NCBI RefSeq assembly: GCF_001653565.1
Contig: NZ_LYPB01000077.1
Coordinates: 1 to 64,000 of the forward strand
Length of the DNA stretch: 64,000 bases
Direction: 5' to 3'
Source of the DNA: Paenibacillus oryzisoli
Lineage (GTDB): Bacteria; Bacillota; Bacilli; Paenibacillales; NBRC-103111
The first letter of the stretch is position 1. Each line of letters starts with the position of its first letter. Made by a program: the position numbers and the translations under genes. Shown piece by piece: positions 26,717-36,028 of this stretch. Under the pieces are notes generated by a model, which worked only from the letters and a program-made list of their open reading frames with translations, was not told the origin of the DNA and ran no database searches.

Positions 26717-27556
26717 ATGAAATTATCCTTTAGCACGCTGCCCTGTGAAGGGTGGAGTGTCGATTTACTCATTGCAAGCTGTCAGAAGTTTGGTTATAAC
26801 GGAATAGAGCTGAAAGAGGACCAACTAAATGCCGTTAGTTTAGCTACGCCTGAGGCTGAATTAGTCCAGATTGCTGCGAAGTTTCGCGAGGCTGGCATTA
26901 CAATTACGAATATAGGAAGCAAAATTATTTTTAATGGCATGCAAACGAATGAAGAGAGAGCGCTCACAGAACTTAAACAAATCATTGGGATGGCATCCAT
27001 ACTTGGGGCAAAAGGCGTGCGAATTTTCTTAGGTTCGTTCCTCCGCCTTGTGGAGCAACGCGTACAGCCCAAGGATGAAGTGCAAATTATTGCATACGTA
27101 CAGGAAGCATGCGATTATGCCTTGGCGTATGGTGTTGAGATATGGCTCGAAACTCATAATGAGTATTCAACGGGAGCAGTTCTAAATCAATTTCTTCAGC
27201 GCGTTGATCGAACGAATTGCAAAGTGATCTATGATATCATTCATCCCTATGAATTTGGAGAAAAACCTGAAGATACGATTAGACTTCTTGGAGATCGCTG
27301 TGCACATGTACACATGAAGGATGGTGTACCATTTGAGGATGCGAAGATCCATGAATGGAAGTACACGCCGATAGGTGAAGGTCAACTGCCGCTGCACGCG
27401 ATCGTTACCCTTCTACTTGAGCGTGGATATGACGGTTACTTTTCATTCGAGTGGGAGCCGAAGTGGCGCCCAGAATTAAAAGAACTCCAACTGGAAGTTC
27501 CATCGGTTCTAGCTGATTATGTAGTTTATATGAAGCAACTTGCAGTCTGCCAATAA
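26717..27556 (+). CDS. Sugar phosphate isomerase/epimerase (xylose-isomerase-like TIM barrel)
   Basis: A 279-aa protein. I chose ATG 26717, which has TTGGAGG upstream and begins with the typical KLSFSTLPCEGW; the open frame extends farther upstream without a ribosome site. Metal-ligand residues of the AP-endonuclease-2-like TIM barrel are seen in IWLETHNEYS, CKVIYDIIHPYEFG, HVHMKDG and FSFEWEPKW. It likely isomerises or epimerises a sugar or inositol derivative. It is followed 24 bases later by a dehydrogenase gene. Confidence 0.85.
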   Translation: MKLSFSTLPCEGWSVDLLIASCQKFGYNGIELKEDQLNAVSLATPEAELVQIAAKFREAGITITNIGSKIIFNGMQTNEERALTELKQIIGMASILGAKGVRIFLGSFLRLVEQRVQPKDEVQIIAYVQEACDYALAYGVEIWLETHNEYSTGAVLNQFLQRVDRTNCKVIYDIIHPYEFGEKPEDTIRLLGDRCAHVHMKDGVPFEDAKIHEWKYTPIGEGQLPLHAIVTLLLERGYDGYFSFEWEPKWRPELKELQLEVPSVLADYVVYMKQLAVCQ

Positions 27557-27580
27557 ACGATTGAAGAGGAGCAACATCAT

Positions 27581-28594
27581 ATGAAAACACTACTTGCAAT
27601 TAAGGATCCCTATTTGAAAGAACTTTTTTTCCACGACGCGGTTATCGAAAAATTACAGGCATTCTCCGATGTAACTTGGTACGAATCTACGGGAGAAGAG
27701 TGGGGGAAGGATGGATTAGCTCGCCTGATCGGCGAGTATGATGCCTGTCTGACTTCATGGGGGACGCCATTTTTTACAGAGGAAATACTTGCGAATGCAA
27801 GAAAACTGAGATTTATTGGTCATGTGGCTGGCTCACCTACGTCTGTCGTTGATGAACGTGCATTCCATCAAGGCATTACCGTTGCTACTGCGAATACCGT
27901 TTTGGCTAAATCAACCGCTGAAGCTGCTTTTGCCTTGATGATGGCGGGGGCTTGGGACTTGTATGGGTATAGTACGAGACTGAAGCGCGGCCAGTGGGGA
28001 AATAACAGCAGAGACACCGTTATGGGTGTATCGAACCAAGTAATTGGCTTGATTGGACTGGGTGAAATATCCAAGAACGTCATCCGCATGCTAAGCGGAT
28101 TTCCAGTTCGCATTAAGTTGGCCTCTCGTTATTGTTCGGAAGCACAAGCAAAGGCGTTAGGTGTGGAGTTGTGTTCGTTAGACGAGTTGTTGCAAACGAG
28201 CCAGATTATCTCGTTACACAGCACACTAACTCCCTCCACAGTAGGTTTCATTGGCAAACGTGAACTTGCCCTCATTCAGGATGGTGCACTGTTCGTCAAT
28301 ACCGCACGTGCCAAAATTGTAGATGAAATCGCCATGATGGACGAGTTGCAGTCTGGTCGTTTCTTCGCAGCTTTAGATGTGTTTCACGAGGAGCCTGTAC
28401 CTGTTAATCACCCCCTTCACAGGTTGGATAATGTCCTATGTGTGCCACACATCGGTGGGTTTGCTAGGACGTTCAAAAGATCGATGGGTGAGTTTGTTGT
28501 GGACAACTTACACAACTTTACACGTGGGGAAAAAGAACTTCCTGGTGTAGTCTCTCTGGAAGAGTATGGACGTATGACAACGATTAATTTGTAA
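27581..28594 (+). CDS. D-isomer-specific 2-hydroxyacid dehydrogenase
   Basis: A 337-aa NAD(P)-dependent oxidoreductase. The nucleotide loop is IGLIGLGEISKNV near residue 150. The catalytic residues are present: Arg in NTARAKIVDE near 245, Glu in DVFHEEPVPVNHPL and His in VPHIGGFA near 288. Members include phosphoglycerate, glyoxylate and hydroxypyruvate dehydrogenases; the substrate here is not clear. The start follows GAAGAGGAGC. It probably works with the isomerase just upstream in sugar-acid metabolism. Confidence 0.87.
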   Translation: MKTLLAIKDPYLKELFFHDAVIEKLQAFSDVTWYESTGEEWGKDGLARLIGEYDACLTSWGTPFFTEEILANARKLRFIGHVAGSPTSVVDERAFHQGITVATANTVLAKSTAEAAFALMMAGAWDLYGYSTRLKRGQWGNNSRDTVMGVSNQVIGLIGLGEISKNVIRMLSGFPVRIKLASRYCSEAQAKALGVELCSLDELLQTSQIISLHSTLTPSTVGFIGKRELALIQDGALFVNTARAKIVDEIAMMDELQSGRFFAALDVFHEEPVPVNHPLHRLDNVLCVPHIGGFARTFKRSMGEFVVDNLHNFTRGEKELPGVVSLEEYGRMTTINL

Positions 28595-28599
28595 TAAAT

Positions 28600-28940
28600 G
28601 AGAAACAGAAATAGAGCCAATTACCGATCCGGGGGATGCCATCGGCCAACTGCTCGTAAACGGATTGGTGAATCATAATCTCCGTGCCTCCTTGTTAAGT
28701 AAACTACCAGAACTTAGTGTATTCACTCTCAAGTATAGGGCAGTGGTAAAGAACGCTCTATTGGGGGATGTGACCTGATTCTTGATTTTATGACTATTCG
28801 AGCCTACGAAGCAGGATCCTCTCCTCCAGATTCGCTGTATGCTAGTGGAGTGTTAGGCACGAATCTTGAATATGCCTTAGCGATGTGTGACAATAGGAGA
28901 GGTTACTCAGGAGCATGAAGAACACAACGCAGCTATGAAG
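28600..28940 (+). pseudogene. Possible gene remnant, unidentified
   Basis: Two stretches read as coding-like sequence without starts and in different frames: about 28608-28777 (with ITDPGDAIGQLLVNGL and KLPELSVFTLKYRAVV) and about 28776-28918 (with DSLYASGVLGTNLEYALAM). They end at stops. I cannot name the family. The pattern fits a decayed gene between two intact ones, but it could also be chance. Confidence 0.3.
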
Positions 28941-28953
28941 GAGGATGTATTCG

Positions 28954-29874
28954 ATGATAAAAACGATGAAGCTTGGAACCAGTTCGTTAGAAGTTCCAGT
29001 TATTGCAGTAGGCTGTATGAGAATAAATTCGCTGGACAAGCTTGAAGCAGAACGCTTTGTCCAAGGTGCACTGGATATCGGAGCTAATTTCTTTGACCAT
29101 GCAGATATATACGGCGGGGGTACGTGTGAGGAGATTTTCGCCGATGCAATCCATATGAACGATGATGTGCGTGAGAAAATTATTCTACAATCCAAATGTG
29201 GGATTCGAAAAGGGATGTTCGACTTTTCCAAAGAACATATTTTGGAATCCGTGGACAATATATTGAAAAGGCTCAAAACAGATTACTTGGATATTCTGCT
29301 TCTACATCGTCCAGATGCCTTAGTGGAGCCTGAGGAAGTGGCGGAAGCATTTGATTTGTTAGAAAGCTCAGGCAAAGTCAGACATTTCGGTGTTTCCAAT
29401 CAGACGCCTCTGCAAATTCAATTATTGAAGAAATCGGTCAAGCAGCCGCTAGTCGCGAATCAATTGCAGTTAAGTATTACTAATGCAACGATGATTTCGA
29501 ACGGTATCAATGTGAATATGCAGAATGATTTCGCAGTGGATCGTGATGGCGGTATTCTTGATTTCTGCCGCTTGAATGACATTACGATTCAACCTTGGTC
29601 ACCATTCCAATATGGATTCTTCGAAGGAGTATTTCTAGATAACGAGAAGTTCCCAGAGTTGAATAAGAAGATTGATGAAATCGCGGCGAAATATGATGTA
29701 TCCAATACGACGATTGCGATTGCGTGGATTTTGCGTCATCCAGCAAGGATGCAGCCTGTTACCGGAACTATGAGTATCAATCGATTAATCGAATGCGCCA
29801 AAGCTGGCGATATTCAATTGACGCGTCAAGAATGGTATGAGATTTATTGCGCGGCAGGGAATGTTCTTCCCTAG
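28954..29874 (+). CDS. Aldo/keto reductase (YdhF-like)
   Basis: A 306-aa NADPH-dependent reductase with a (beta/alpha)8 fold. I chose ATG 28954, nine bases after AAGGAGG; the ATG at 28945 abuts the ribosome site. The catalytic tetrad is visible: Asp and Tyr in NFFDHADIYGGG near residue 50, Lys in ILQSKCGIRKG near 82, His in ILLLHRPDALVEP near 118. SVSNQ-like HFGVSNQTP and a late QPVTGTMSINRLIE fit the YdhF/YcsN subgroup. Substrate unknown. Confidence 0.92.
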   Translation: MIKTMKLGTSSLEVPVIAVGCMRINSLDKLEAERFVQGALDIGANFFDHADIYGGGTCEEIFADAIHMNDDVREKIILQSKCGIRKGMFDFSKEHILESVDNILKRLKTDYLDILLLHRPDALVEPEEVAEAFDLLESSGKVRHFGVSNQTPLQIQLLKKSVKQPLVANQLQLSITNATMISNGINVNMQNDFAVDRDGGILDFCRLNDITIQPWSPFQYGFFEGVFLDNEKFPELNKKIDEIAAKYDVSNTTIAIAWILRHPARMQPVTGTMSINRLIECAKAGDIQLTRQEWYEIYCAAGNVLP

Positions 29875-29891
29875 TCGTCAGAGTTTGATTC

Positions 29892-29927
29892 AAAGCGTTC
29901 ACTCCGACGGGAGTGAACGCTTTTTTT
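29892..29927 (+). terminator. Strong intrinsic terminator
   Basis: A perfect 14-bp stem, AAAGCGTTCACTCC/GGAGTGAACGCTTT, with a 3-base loop, followed by TTTTT, just after the aldo/keto reductase. Confidence 0.92.
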
Positions 29928-29994
29928 GTCACCTGAACCGAAAATATTCTGTACATCTCCCAGTTGTATTTGGAAACGTTTGCTTTAAACTAAA

Positions 29995-30384
29995 TTAATT
30001 GGAGATTGTATCCAGAAGGGTTCGGACATAAGCTTCAATACTAAACCAACGCGTATCTATGGTAACAGAGACTTTATTTTCTACCATTGCAATGGCTTCT
30101 CTTGGATTCAACAGATCATATCTAGGGCTATACATTTCAGTGAACGGTGGCAGATCTGCTCGTCCTTTGGGTGCAATTGGGGTAGCGCCAAGTAACTGAG
30201 CTTCGTAGAGCGCTAAGGTGAGACTACCGCCAATCGTCACAGAGAAAGCTGCTGTTGCCTTAGATAAAAGTTGATAATACGCTGCGTGTGGAAGCCTGCC
30301 TACTTCAATACCAAGTTCTTTCCACATAGCCACAGGATAGTGAGACAACGGTGATACTGGCGAGGCGATAACGACTCGATAGCC
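29995..30384 (-). pseudogene. C-terminal fragment of a glycosyltransferase-like protein
   Basis: The frame is open from an in-frame TAA near 30385 with no start codon at its head, and reads through RVVIASPVSPLSHYPVAMWK, GRLPHAAYYQLLSKATAAFS and IGGSLTLALYEAQLLGATPI. The pattern (strand, helix, then SLTLALYEA..GATPI) resembles the donor-binding half of a GT-B glycosyltransferase. An ATG exists at 30348 (117 aa) but without a good ribosome site. Most likely a truncated gene; moderate certainty. Confidence 0.5.
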
Positions 30385-30533
30385 TAATTAAGGTGAACTG
30401 GAACATAACTTCAGCTGAGAAATTTGAGAGATAGACCCTTTTAAGGAAGTATAAGGATATCAGAGAAATTCTAAATTTCATATTTGATTATTTGAAAACA
30501 TGCAAGGGATAAATTTTATGAAAAAACTGCAAA

Positions 30534-30556
30534 ATTCGACAAAATTGCTTTATAAT
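30534..30556 (+). promoter_or_regulatory. Putative Spo0A box and -10 element upstream of kinase gene
   Basis: TTCGACAAAA at 30535-30544 is, on the opposite strand, TTTTGTCGAA, a near-ideal Spo0A box (core TGNCGAA). It lies seven bases before TATAAT at 30551-30556, about where a -35 element would be, as in Spo0A-activated sigma-A promoters. This suggests control by phosphorylated Spo0A. Confidence 0.5.
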
Positions 30557-30591
30557 AAGGATACTATATGCTGTTGAGGGAGATCGTAAGC

Positions 30592-32346
30592 ATGTTTTCA
30601 TCACTAGATAAGTTCCCATTAAAAACAATATTAATTTTCTTAATCGCTATATTAAGTATGAATTTAACGTATTTTCAACATTCCAAAGTTCTTTTAAACA
30701 ATCATCAAAAAGAGAAAATCAAACTCGTGACCTCGACGATTTCAGCCGAAATGGGTAAGCAAAGTGAAGTTGAAGCAACCTATGATGAAATGCTTGGGCA
30801 TGAACTTAGGACGGCTTCGATTGTCATTAAGAAGTCCCTTCATCCTGATTTTCACCAAGTCACGAACGAACAGCTCGTCGCGTTGGCTAAGGAATTGAAC
30901 ATAGGTGGGATTACGTTATTCGAGAGACAGGGAGATGACCTCATTGGGGTAAGATCCTCGGATCCCAAAGAAATCAACGCTAGTTCCAAAACGTGGGGGA
31001 TCGTATATTCAGCACAATTACAGTTAACAGATCGTAAAAGTGTAGATGTAGGTACTGGCTTGACTCTTGAAAATTTCTGGAGCGGCCCCATTGATACGGC
31101 TTCAACGGATGAAGCAGACATTAGGAAATGGGGAGAATTTTACGATGGAACGACCAATTATCTTATTAATCCCTATTTGAACGTATCAAGTAGTCTAGAG
31201 CATTATCGTCAAAAAGTAGGTGTTGATGTTAGTATCCAAGAGCTTCTTGAAAATAACGAAGGAAATTTAATTGAGATAGGTGTCTTAAATCCGGAAAAGA
31301 TATTCGATAAATCGCCAACACCTAATAATAGATCCAGCTGGTATTCGGAGCGATTCCTGCTTAACGGTAGCTACAAGTATCGAGATGGTATTGAAGAGAG
31401 TAAGATCAAGGAAGCTTTAGCCAAAAACAGTACGGTTTTTTACAATGTGAACTTGAATGGGACGAACATACTGAAAAGCTTTACACCAATGGTCACAACG
31501 AATCTGAAGTATAAACGTGATAGCTTACCTAAGGTGGTTATGGTTGCAACCGATTACAGCCAGATCGAGAAAACCTTGCATCATCAGTTTCGTGAGGTTT
31601 TTATATTCATGAGCATTGTCACATTACTCGTGTGCGTTGTTATTATCGTGATGTATTCAATTACGCGGAAGAAGAATGAAGGAGCTGTGAAAACAGTTCA
31701 AGATGTGTACCTTGCAAATATTAATTCGATTGTTCAGTCGATAAAAGAACAACGTCATGATATTATCAATCATATTACGACTATCTCTTGGATGATTAAA
31801 CTCAAGAAATATGAAAGTCTGCAAGACTACATAGATCCTTTAATTCAAGAAGCGAAAATGATGGATAACAAAATTAAAGCGGTTGAAATTAATATTCCTG
31901 CATTAAGTGGAATTATCCAAGCAAAGTTGGCACAATCCGAACTCCACAACATTGACATGCAGGTTGATTTCAAAAATATGGAAAATTTGCGTCTTACGAC
32001 GATTAAGACCACGGACTTAGTTCGTATAATAAGTAATTTGATCGATAATGCGTTTGACGCGACGATCGAGCTGCCTGCCACCGAAAGGAAAATCAATGTG
32101 GAAGGTATCGTTCAAGCCAACCAACTCACGATTCAAGTGCAGAATTCTTGTAACCCTGTTAACCCAGACATTCAAACCCGAATATTTGATTCAGGCTTCT
32201 CAACTAAAAAAGGTAAGAACAATAAAGGACTTGGACTTCATATCATTAAACAGTTAATTGAGCGCTATAAAGGAAAGATTGATTTCACTACGCAAGAGGC
32301 TGGAGTTACCTTTTCGATCATCATTCCATTAAAACATGAAAAATGA
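30592..32346 (+). CDS. Membrane sensor histidine kinase with Spo0B-like H-box (copy 1)
   Basis: A 584-aa protein. I chose ATG 30592 (GAGGGAG nine bases upstream) because the start then aligns with its paralogue at 61193, and a TATAAT at 30551 makes the earlier ATG unlikely. Membrane segments at about residues 11-29 and 335-357 enclose a large extracellular domain with RSSDPKEI, FWSGPIDTAST and DGTTNYLINPYL. The H-box SIKEQRHDIINHITT is of the Spo0B/CitA type; the ATPase N-box NLIDNAFDA and G-box GLGLHIIK are intact. No response regulator is adjacent, so it is an orphan. It precedes a spore-protein gene. Confidence 0.85.
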   Translation: MFSSLDKFPLKTILIFLIAILSMNLTYFQHSKVLLNNHQKEKIKLVTSTISAEMGKQSEVEATYDEMLGHELRTASIVIKKSLHPDFHQVTNEQLVALAKELNIGGITLFERQGDDLIGVRSSDPKEINASSKTWGIVYSAQLQLTDRKSVDVGTGLTLENFWSGPIDTASTDEADIRKWGEFYDGTTNYLINPYLNVSSSLEHYRQKVGVDVSIQELLENNEGNLIEIGVLNPEKIFDKSPTPNNRSSWYSERFLLNGSYKYRDGIEESKIKEALAKNSTVFYNVNLNGTNILKSFTPMVTTNLKYKRDSLPKVVMVATDYSQIEKTLHHQFREVFIFMSIVTLLVCVVIIVMYSITRKKNEGAVKTVQDVYLANINSIVQSIKEQRHDIINHITTISWMIKLKKYESLQDYIDPLIQEAKMMDNKIKAVEINIPALSGIIQAKLAQSELHNIDMQVDFKNMENLRLTTIKTTDLVRIISNLIDNAFDATIELPATERKINVEGIVQANQLTIQVQNSCNPVNPDIQTRIFDSGFSTKKGKNNKGLGLHIIKQLIERYKGKIDFTTQEAGVTFSIIIPLKHEK

Positions 32347-32417
32347 TAAAAAGAATGTATAAGATTTCCTTACACTTCACATCCTAAGTTTACACCACGA
32401 GAAGGAGTGATTTACGA

Positions 32418-32630
32418 ATGGCTAACAACAACAATACATTGCTAGTTCCACAGGCGAAAGCCGCTTTAAATCAATTGAAATACGAAGTTGCTCAGGAATT
32501 AGGAATTGCGCTGCAACCTAACGGTTACAACGGAAATCTCCTCACCCGCGATGCTGGTTCAATCGGTGGTACAATCACGAAGAGATTAGTACAAATTGCT
32601 GAACAACAGCTTCAAGGATTCAAACGCTAG
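32418..32630 (+). CDS. Alpha/beta-type small acid-soluble spore protein
   Basis: A 70-aa protein with the SASP hallmarks: VPQAKAALNQLKYEVAQELG, containing the germination-protease cleavage region, and GGTITKRLVQIAEQQL near the C-terminus. ATG 32418 follows GAAGGAG. These proteins coat DNA in the forespore core, protect it from UV and heat, and supply amino acids on germination. It is clear evidence of an endospore-former. Transcription probably depends on forespore sigma-G; I did not identify the promoter with confidence. Confidence 0.96.
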   Translation: MANNNNTLLVPQAKAALNQLKYEVAQELGIALQPNGYNGNLLTRDAGSIGGTITKRLVQIAEQQLQGFKR

Positions 32631-32660
32631 TTCATTGTTCATCGGTTATAGGCAAGTTCA

Positions 32661-32707
32661 AAAAGACTCCAATCACTCTTCCTACTCGGGTGACTGGAGT
32701 CTTTTTT
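32661..32707 (+). terminator. Terminator after SASP gene
   Basis: GACTCCA..TCA pairs with TGA..TGGAGTC around an imperfect loop, followed by six T. Confidence 0.85.
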
Positions 32708-32774
32708 CTTTACAAACTTACTGGTTTAGGGAATTATGTAAGTTGAGACTATGTGAAAGCGAGCGTAAACAACG

Positions 32775-33533
32775 ATGATTATACCTGGACTTGTATCCGT
32801 CACATTTCGTGAAAGATCAGCAATTGAGATTATTGAGTTAAGCAGTGAGTGTGGGTTGAAAGCCATTGAATGGTCGGAGAACGCACATGTCAGGCCAGGG
32901 GATGTTGACGGGGCACACAATCTATACGTAAGAACAATTGATGCTGGTATGGAAATCGCCGCGTATGGCTCCTATTTTCGACTACTTGCGAACCAACATC
33001 CAGCGGAAGTTTTCCGCGAGAGCCTGATTGCTGCGAAAGCGCTGCACGCGCCGCTAATTCGCATATGGGCAGGAGCATTGCCCTCTTCAGCAGCAACCAA
33101 TGACGATTATACTCGTATAGCACTAGAAGCCAATCATGTGGCTGAGATGGCTGGAGCAGAAGGTATCAAAGTTGCACTTGAGTGGCACAGAGGCACGCTA
33201 ACGGACACGAACGAATCTGCTATGCGATTGTTGGAAGAGGCAGATCATGCCAATCTATATTGCTTGTGGCAGCCAACGCCCGAGCTTTCTGTGAAAGAAC
33301 GCTGTGAAGGACTCCATGAATTAGCGGCGCGAAAGAAGCTGTTAAACCTTCATGCTTATTATTGGGAAGGGGATCTTCGCCGACCGTTCTCTGAAGGGAT
33401 TCATGAGTGGTCGCAATACTTGGCGCAGATGGACACTCGTGAAGATCGTTACTTGCTTATGGAGTTTGTCATGGATAATACAGTTGAACAATTGAAACAA
33501 GATGTCGCAGCATTACACAAATTATTAACCTGA
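32775..33533 (+). CDS. Sugar phosphate isomerase/epimerase (TIM barrel)
   Basis: A 252-aa xylose-isomerase-like protein beginning IPGLVSVTFRERSAIEIIEL. Likely metal-site regions are VALEWHRGTLTD near residue 135, CLWQPTPELS near 162, NLHAYYWEGD near 195 and LMEFVMDN near 233. The ribosome site is poor (GCGAGCG), so expression may be weak or the start may differ. It stands alone; the substrate is unknown. It is only distantly related to the isomerase at 26717. Confidence 0.8.
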   Translation: MIIPGLVSVTFRERSAIEIIELSSECGLKAIEWSENAHVRPGDVDGAHNLYVRTIDAGMEIAAYGSYFRLLANQHPAEVFRESLIAAKALHAPLIRIWAGALPSSAATNDDYTRIALEANHVAEMAGAEGIKVALEWHRGTLTDTNESAMRLLEEADHANLYCLWQPTPELSVKERCEGLHELAARKKLLNLHAYYWEGDLRRPFSEGIHEWSQYLAQMDTREDRYLLMEFVMDNTVEQLKQDVAALHKLLT

Positions 33534-33539
33534 AATATT

Positions 33540-34005
33540 CATTGCACTTCACTAAACTAAACATTCAATGAAACTAATAGGAGCAAGTAAATATATAAGC
33601 ACATCGACGTCTATCATACAAATGGCCATGGGGATGATCTAAATGCAGTGTGTCTCTTAATGTCAATACCAAATAAAGAGCGCCTAGCTTCTCAACCCAT
33701 ACTTGCCAGCGTTAATGCCAAGTCATATGATCAAAACATTCGCACTTTAGAGTGTTATCTTCAATTTAACACTTGATGTAAAAGTTGGGAGAAGTGCTAA
33801 GTGTATGTCTTAAAGGGTAAGAAGATACATTCGCCTTTATGGATACCGTGTCCATATGGATACTTCATTAAGAAAGTGTTACTTGTAAAAAATGAGTAGC
33901 ACTAACTTGGGTGGCCAAAGAGGTCAAACTGCAAACACTTGAATCAGTGAAGGAAATATTATACAATTCTTTCGAAATATCTGCTATAATACGTGAAAAG
34001 AAAGG
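33540..34005. other. Intergenic stretch with weak coding-like remnant
   Basis: About 33602-33776 reads in one frame with DVYHTNGHGDDLNAVCLL and ERLASQPILASVNAKSYDQ, but it has no start codon (a TAA precedes it) and no recognisable family. The rest holds nothing I can identify except a TATAAT-like box at 33985-33990 in front of the next small gene. Confidence 0.35.
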
Positions 34006-34017
34006 ATGTGCAGAAAC

Positions 34018-34302
34018 ATGTCTTATGTGACACCGTCACAAGATATAACATATAACGATTTAAATCATTTCACTGCATACAAAATCTATGAGATTGTAAA
34101 AGAAACTGAAGATACTATTTTCGTATTAAATGATATTGGGGTAATAGATGAGTTGCATAAATCGTTGATTCGTGGGAAGTATCCTACGTACAGAATAGCA
34201 GTCATACATAACAATCTGTTTCTTTGGATATTTTATAACTTTGTTGAGTCGATGTGGCAGACAATGTTGAAAAGAAAGCGTTTAAATGATATCAATAATT
34301 AG
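34018..34302 (+). CDS. Small hypothetical protein (94 aa)
   Basis: I chose ATG 34018, which follows AAAGGA by 11 bases; TATAAT lies at 33985. The product is soluble apart from one hydrophobic stretch (HNNLFLWIFYNFVESMW) and has a basic tail. No family recognised. It opens the AT-rich island and is followed by a perfect 21-bp inverted repeat. Confidence 0.55.
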   Translation: MSYVTPSQDITYNDLNHFTAYKIYEIVKETEDTIFVLNDIGVIDELHKSLIRGKYPTYRIAVIHNNLFLWIFYNFVESMWQTMLKRKRLNDINN

Positions 34303-34381
34303 TCTTTTATATTTTTTTTAGAAAATGTAATATATATATTAACATTAATGAAAAAATTCAAATTATCTATTTTAAAATTAG

Positions 34382-34436
34382 GTCAATGCGCTTTCTTTCA
34401 GAGAGCTGAATGCATTCTGAAAGAAAGCGCATTGAC
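34382..34436. repeat. Perfect 21-bp inverted repeat (hairpin)
   Basis: Arms 34382-34402 and 34416-34436 are exactly complementary, with a 13-base loop. No U-run follows on either strand, so it is not a standard terminator, although it could act as one or block transcription. Between it and the secreted-protein gene at 34888 I see no gene; a short open frame at 34580-34768 has no ribosome site. Confidence 0.8.
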
Positions 34437-34887
34437 TTGGTAGTTTACTATTCGCTTCTTTGTTTTCAAGATATCGGAGAAGATCCCAAGGATGTTGTCT
34501 AGCTATAGTTACGTATGTAGTGTAACTTCAGAGTCTAATTCTCTAGAATGTCCTTGAATAGTAGATTAGTCATCTACTAGTGTTGAGCCTCGTACATCAT
34601 AATTGTTTTTTCAAATCAAGTCTCCGATTCCCCCCTTTTAGTTGGTATTCCAAGAGAAATCAACAAATTAATTACATCCGTCAAGTTTCATTGGTCTGCT
34701 TCATCCCATCCTCCAAAGCACGGCCACATCACGTGAAAGCTACTTACTGTCCAGTTTTAATAAGTTAACTAGATTGAGTATGTACAACATTATTCGACAT
34801 ATTTATATGTACAATTCTTTGATGTTATGTTAGATTTTAGTAGATTTATGTAAAGGAAAATATTTCTATTGGGGGAGTCAATCGAAA

Positions 34888-35961
34888 ATGAAAAAAAAGT
34901 TAATAGTCTCATTCATATTTTTAAACTTGTGTATAACTAGCAGCATCACTTATGGTGCTACAGATGAACAGAGTCTACAACAAATTAAAATTAAAGATGA
35001 GAAGCAAATTATTTTTAAAAAAGGTATATCTGAAAGCTTGTTATTTCAATTAGGCGACGATGCTGACATAGTAGCAAATGTTATTAAAGAAGAAAAAAAT
35101 ATCTCTAGTGAGAAACTAAGAAATCTGGTTACTGGTTTAATAAAAGCCAAAACCTTTAAAGATGTTGGAATTAAGCGCGAAATTAATAATGGTAAAGTAA
35201 TAACTAGTAAGGGTGAAGAGATTGCAGTACCGAAGTTACAGTCGCAAGATTCGTTTTCTGGGCGAAAGACTGAACCAATAAGCTCCTTATCAAATACATA
35301 TTTAACTGGCACCGGACCACATTATGTTGTAAGCTCTAATACAGGATATGCTAAAGCGACGGGTTATTTTACTCTACCAACTACTAATACAGTAGGAAAT
35401 ACTGAGACTGCCTATGTTATTGGTGGGATTTATACTTCTAATTCTGGAGCTGATCTAGGTCTATACTCTAAAGATGACCTTACTTGGACTCCTTGTATTA
35501 ATATGGGGGGGACTAACTGGGGTGGGGATGGAGGTTGGTATGAATCCACAGTACATATCAGTAAAGCTAGTGTTCCAACATTATATCTGATATGGAAAAC
35601 TAATGATAATGAGGTAGAACTTCAAACATACGACGGTTATTCATTTGAGCTTTTATCGGCTATAAGTTATTATGCCCCCAATAGAGGATTTAACAAAGCA
35701 GGATCAGGAGTTTCGATTAAACGGGAACATGCACTAGCATACAGTAGTGGCGAAGGTGATCTTACGAATGGTTCATATTATCTAAACTCTCATTGGTTCA
35801 ATGTTTATATTTATAATAATTATATCACCAGCCAATGGTCAGCCAATTATACAAGTAGTAGGGTTAAGGGCGACACAGCTGATGAACAAAGTACAATAAC
35901 TCTAAATTCTTCAATGTATGATTATGATGATTCGGTGAGTATTATTTTCAATAAACCATGA
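34888..35961 (+). CDS. Secreted protein of unknown function (357 aa)
   Basis: A clear signal peptide (MKKKLIVSFIFLNLCITSS, cleavage near TYGA-TDEQ), a charged helical region to about residue 100, then a beta-rich domain with YLTGTGPHYVVSSNTGYAKA, AYVIGGIYTSNSGADLGLYS and MGGTNWGGDGGWYEST. This reminds me of YrpD-like secreted proteins of Bacillus, with low certainty. ATG 34888 follows GGGGGAG at some distance. It lies upstream of, and on the same strand as, the pilus genes, so it may be a surface component of that system; this is inference. Confidence 0.7.
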   Translation: MKKKLIVSFIFLNLCITSSITYGATDEQSLQQIKIKDEKQIIFKKGISESLLFQLGDDADIVANVIKEEKNISSEKLRNLVTGLIKAKTFKDVGIKREINNGKVITSKGEEIAVPKLQSQDSFSGRKTEPISSLSNTYLTGTGPHYVVSSNTGYAKATGYFTLPTTNTVGNTETAYVIGGIYTSNSGADLGLYSKDDLTWTPCINMGGTNWGGDGGWYESTVHISKASVPTLYLIWKTNDNEVELQTYDGYSFELLSAISYYAPNRGFNKAGSGVSIKREHALAYSSGEGDLTNGSYYLNSHWFNVYIYNNYITSQWSANYTSSRVKGDTADEQSTITLNSSMYDYDDSVSIIFNKP

Positions 35962-36028
35962 TAACTCTAACAGGATGAAAGATGTAATTTGTTACTGTTA
36001 CTTGTAGGAAAGGGGTACTAGTATTCTT

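Noticed and set aside
34580..34768. 62-codon open frame before the secreted-protein gene
   Set aside because: No ribosome site and a composition unlike its neighbours.
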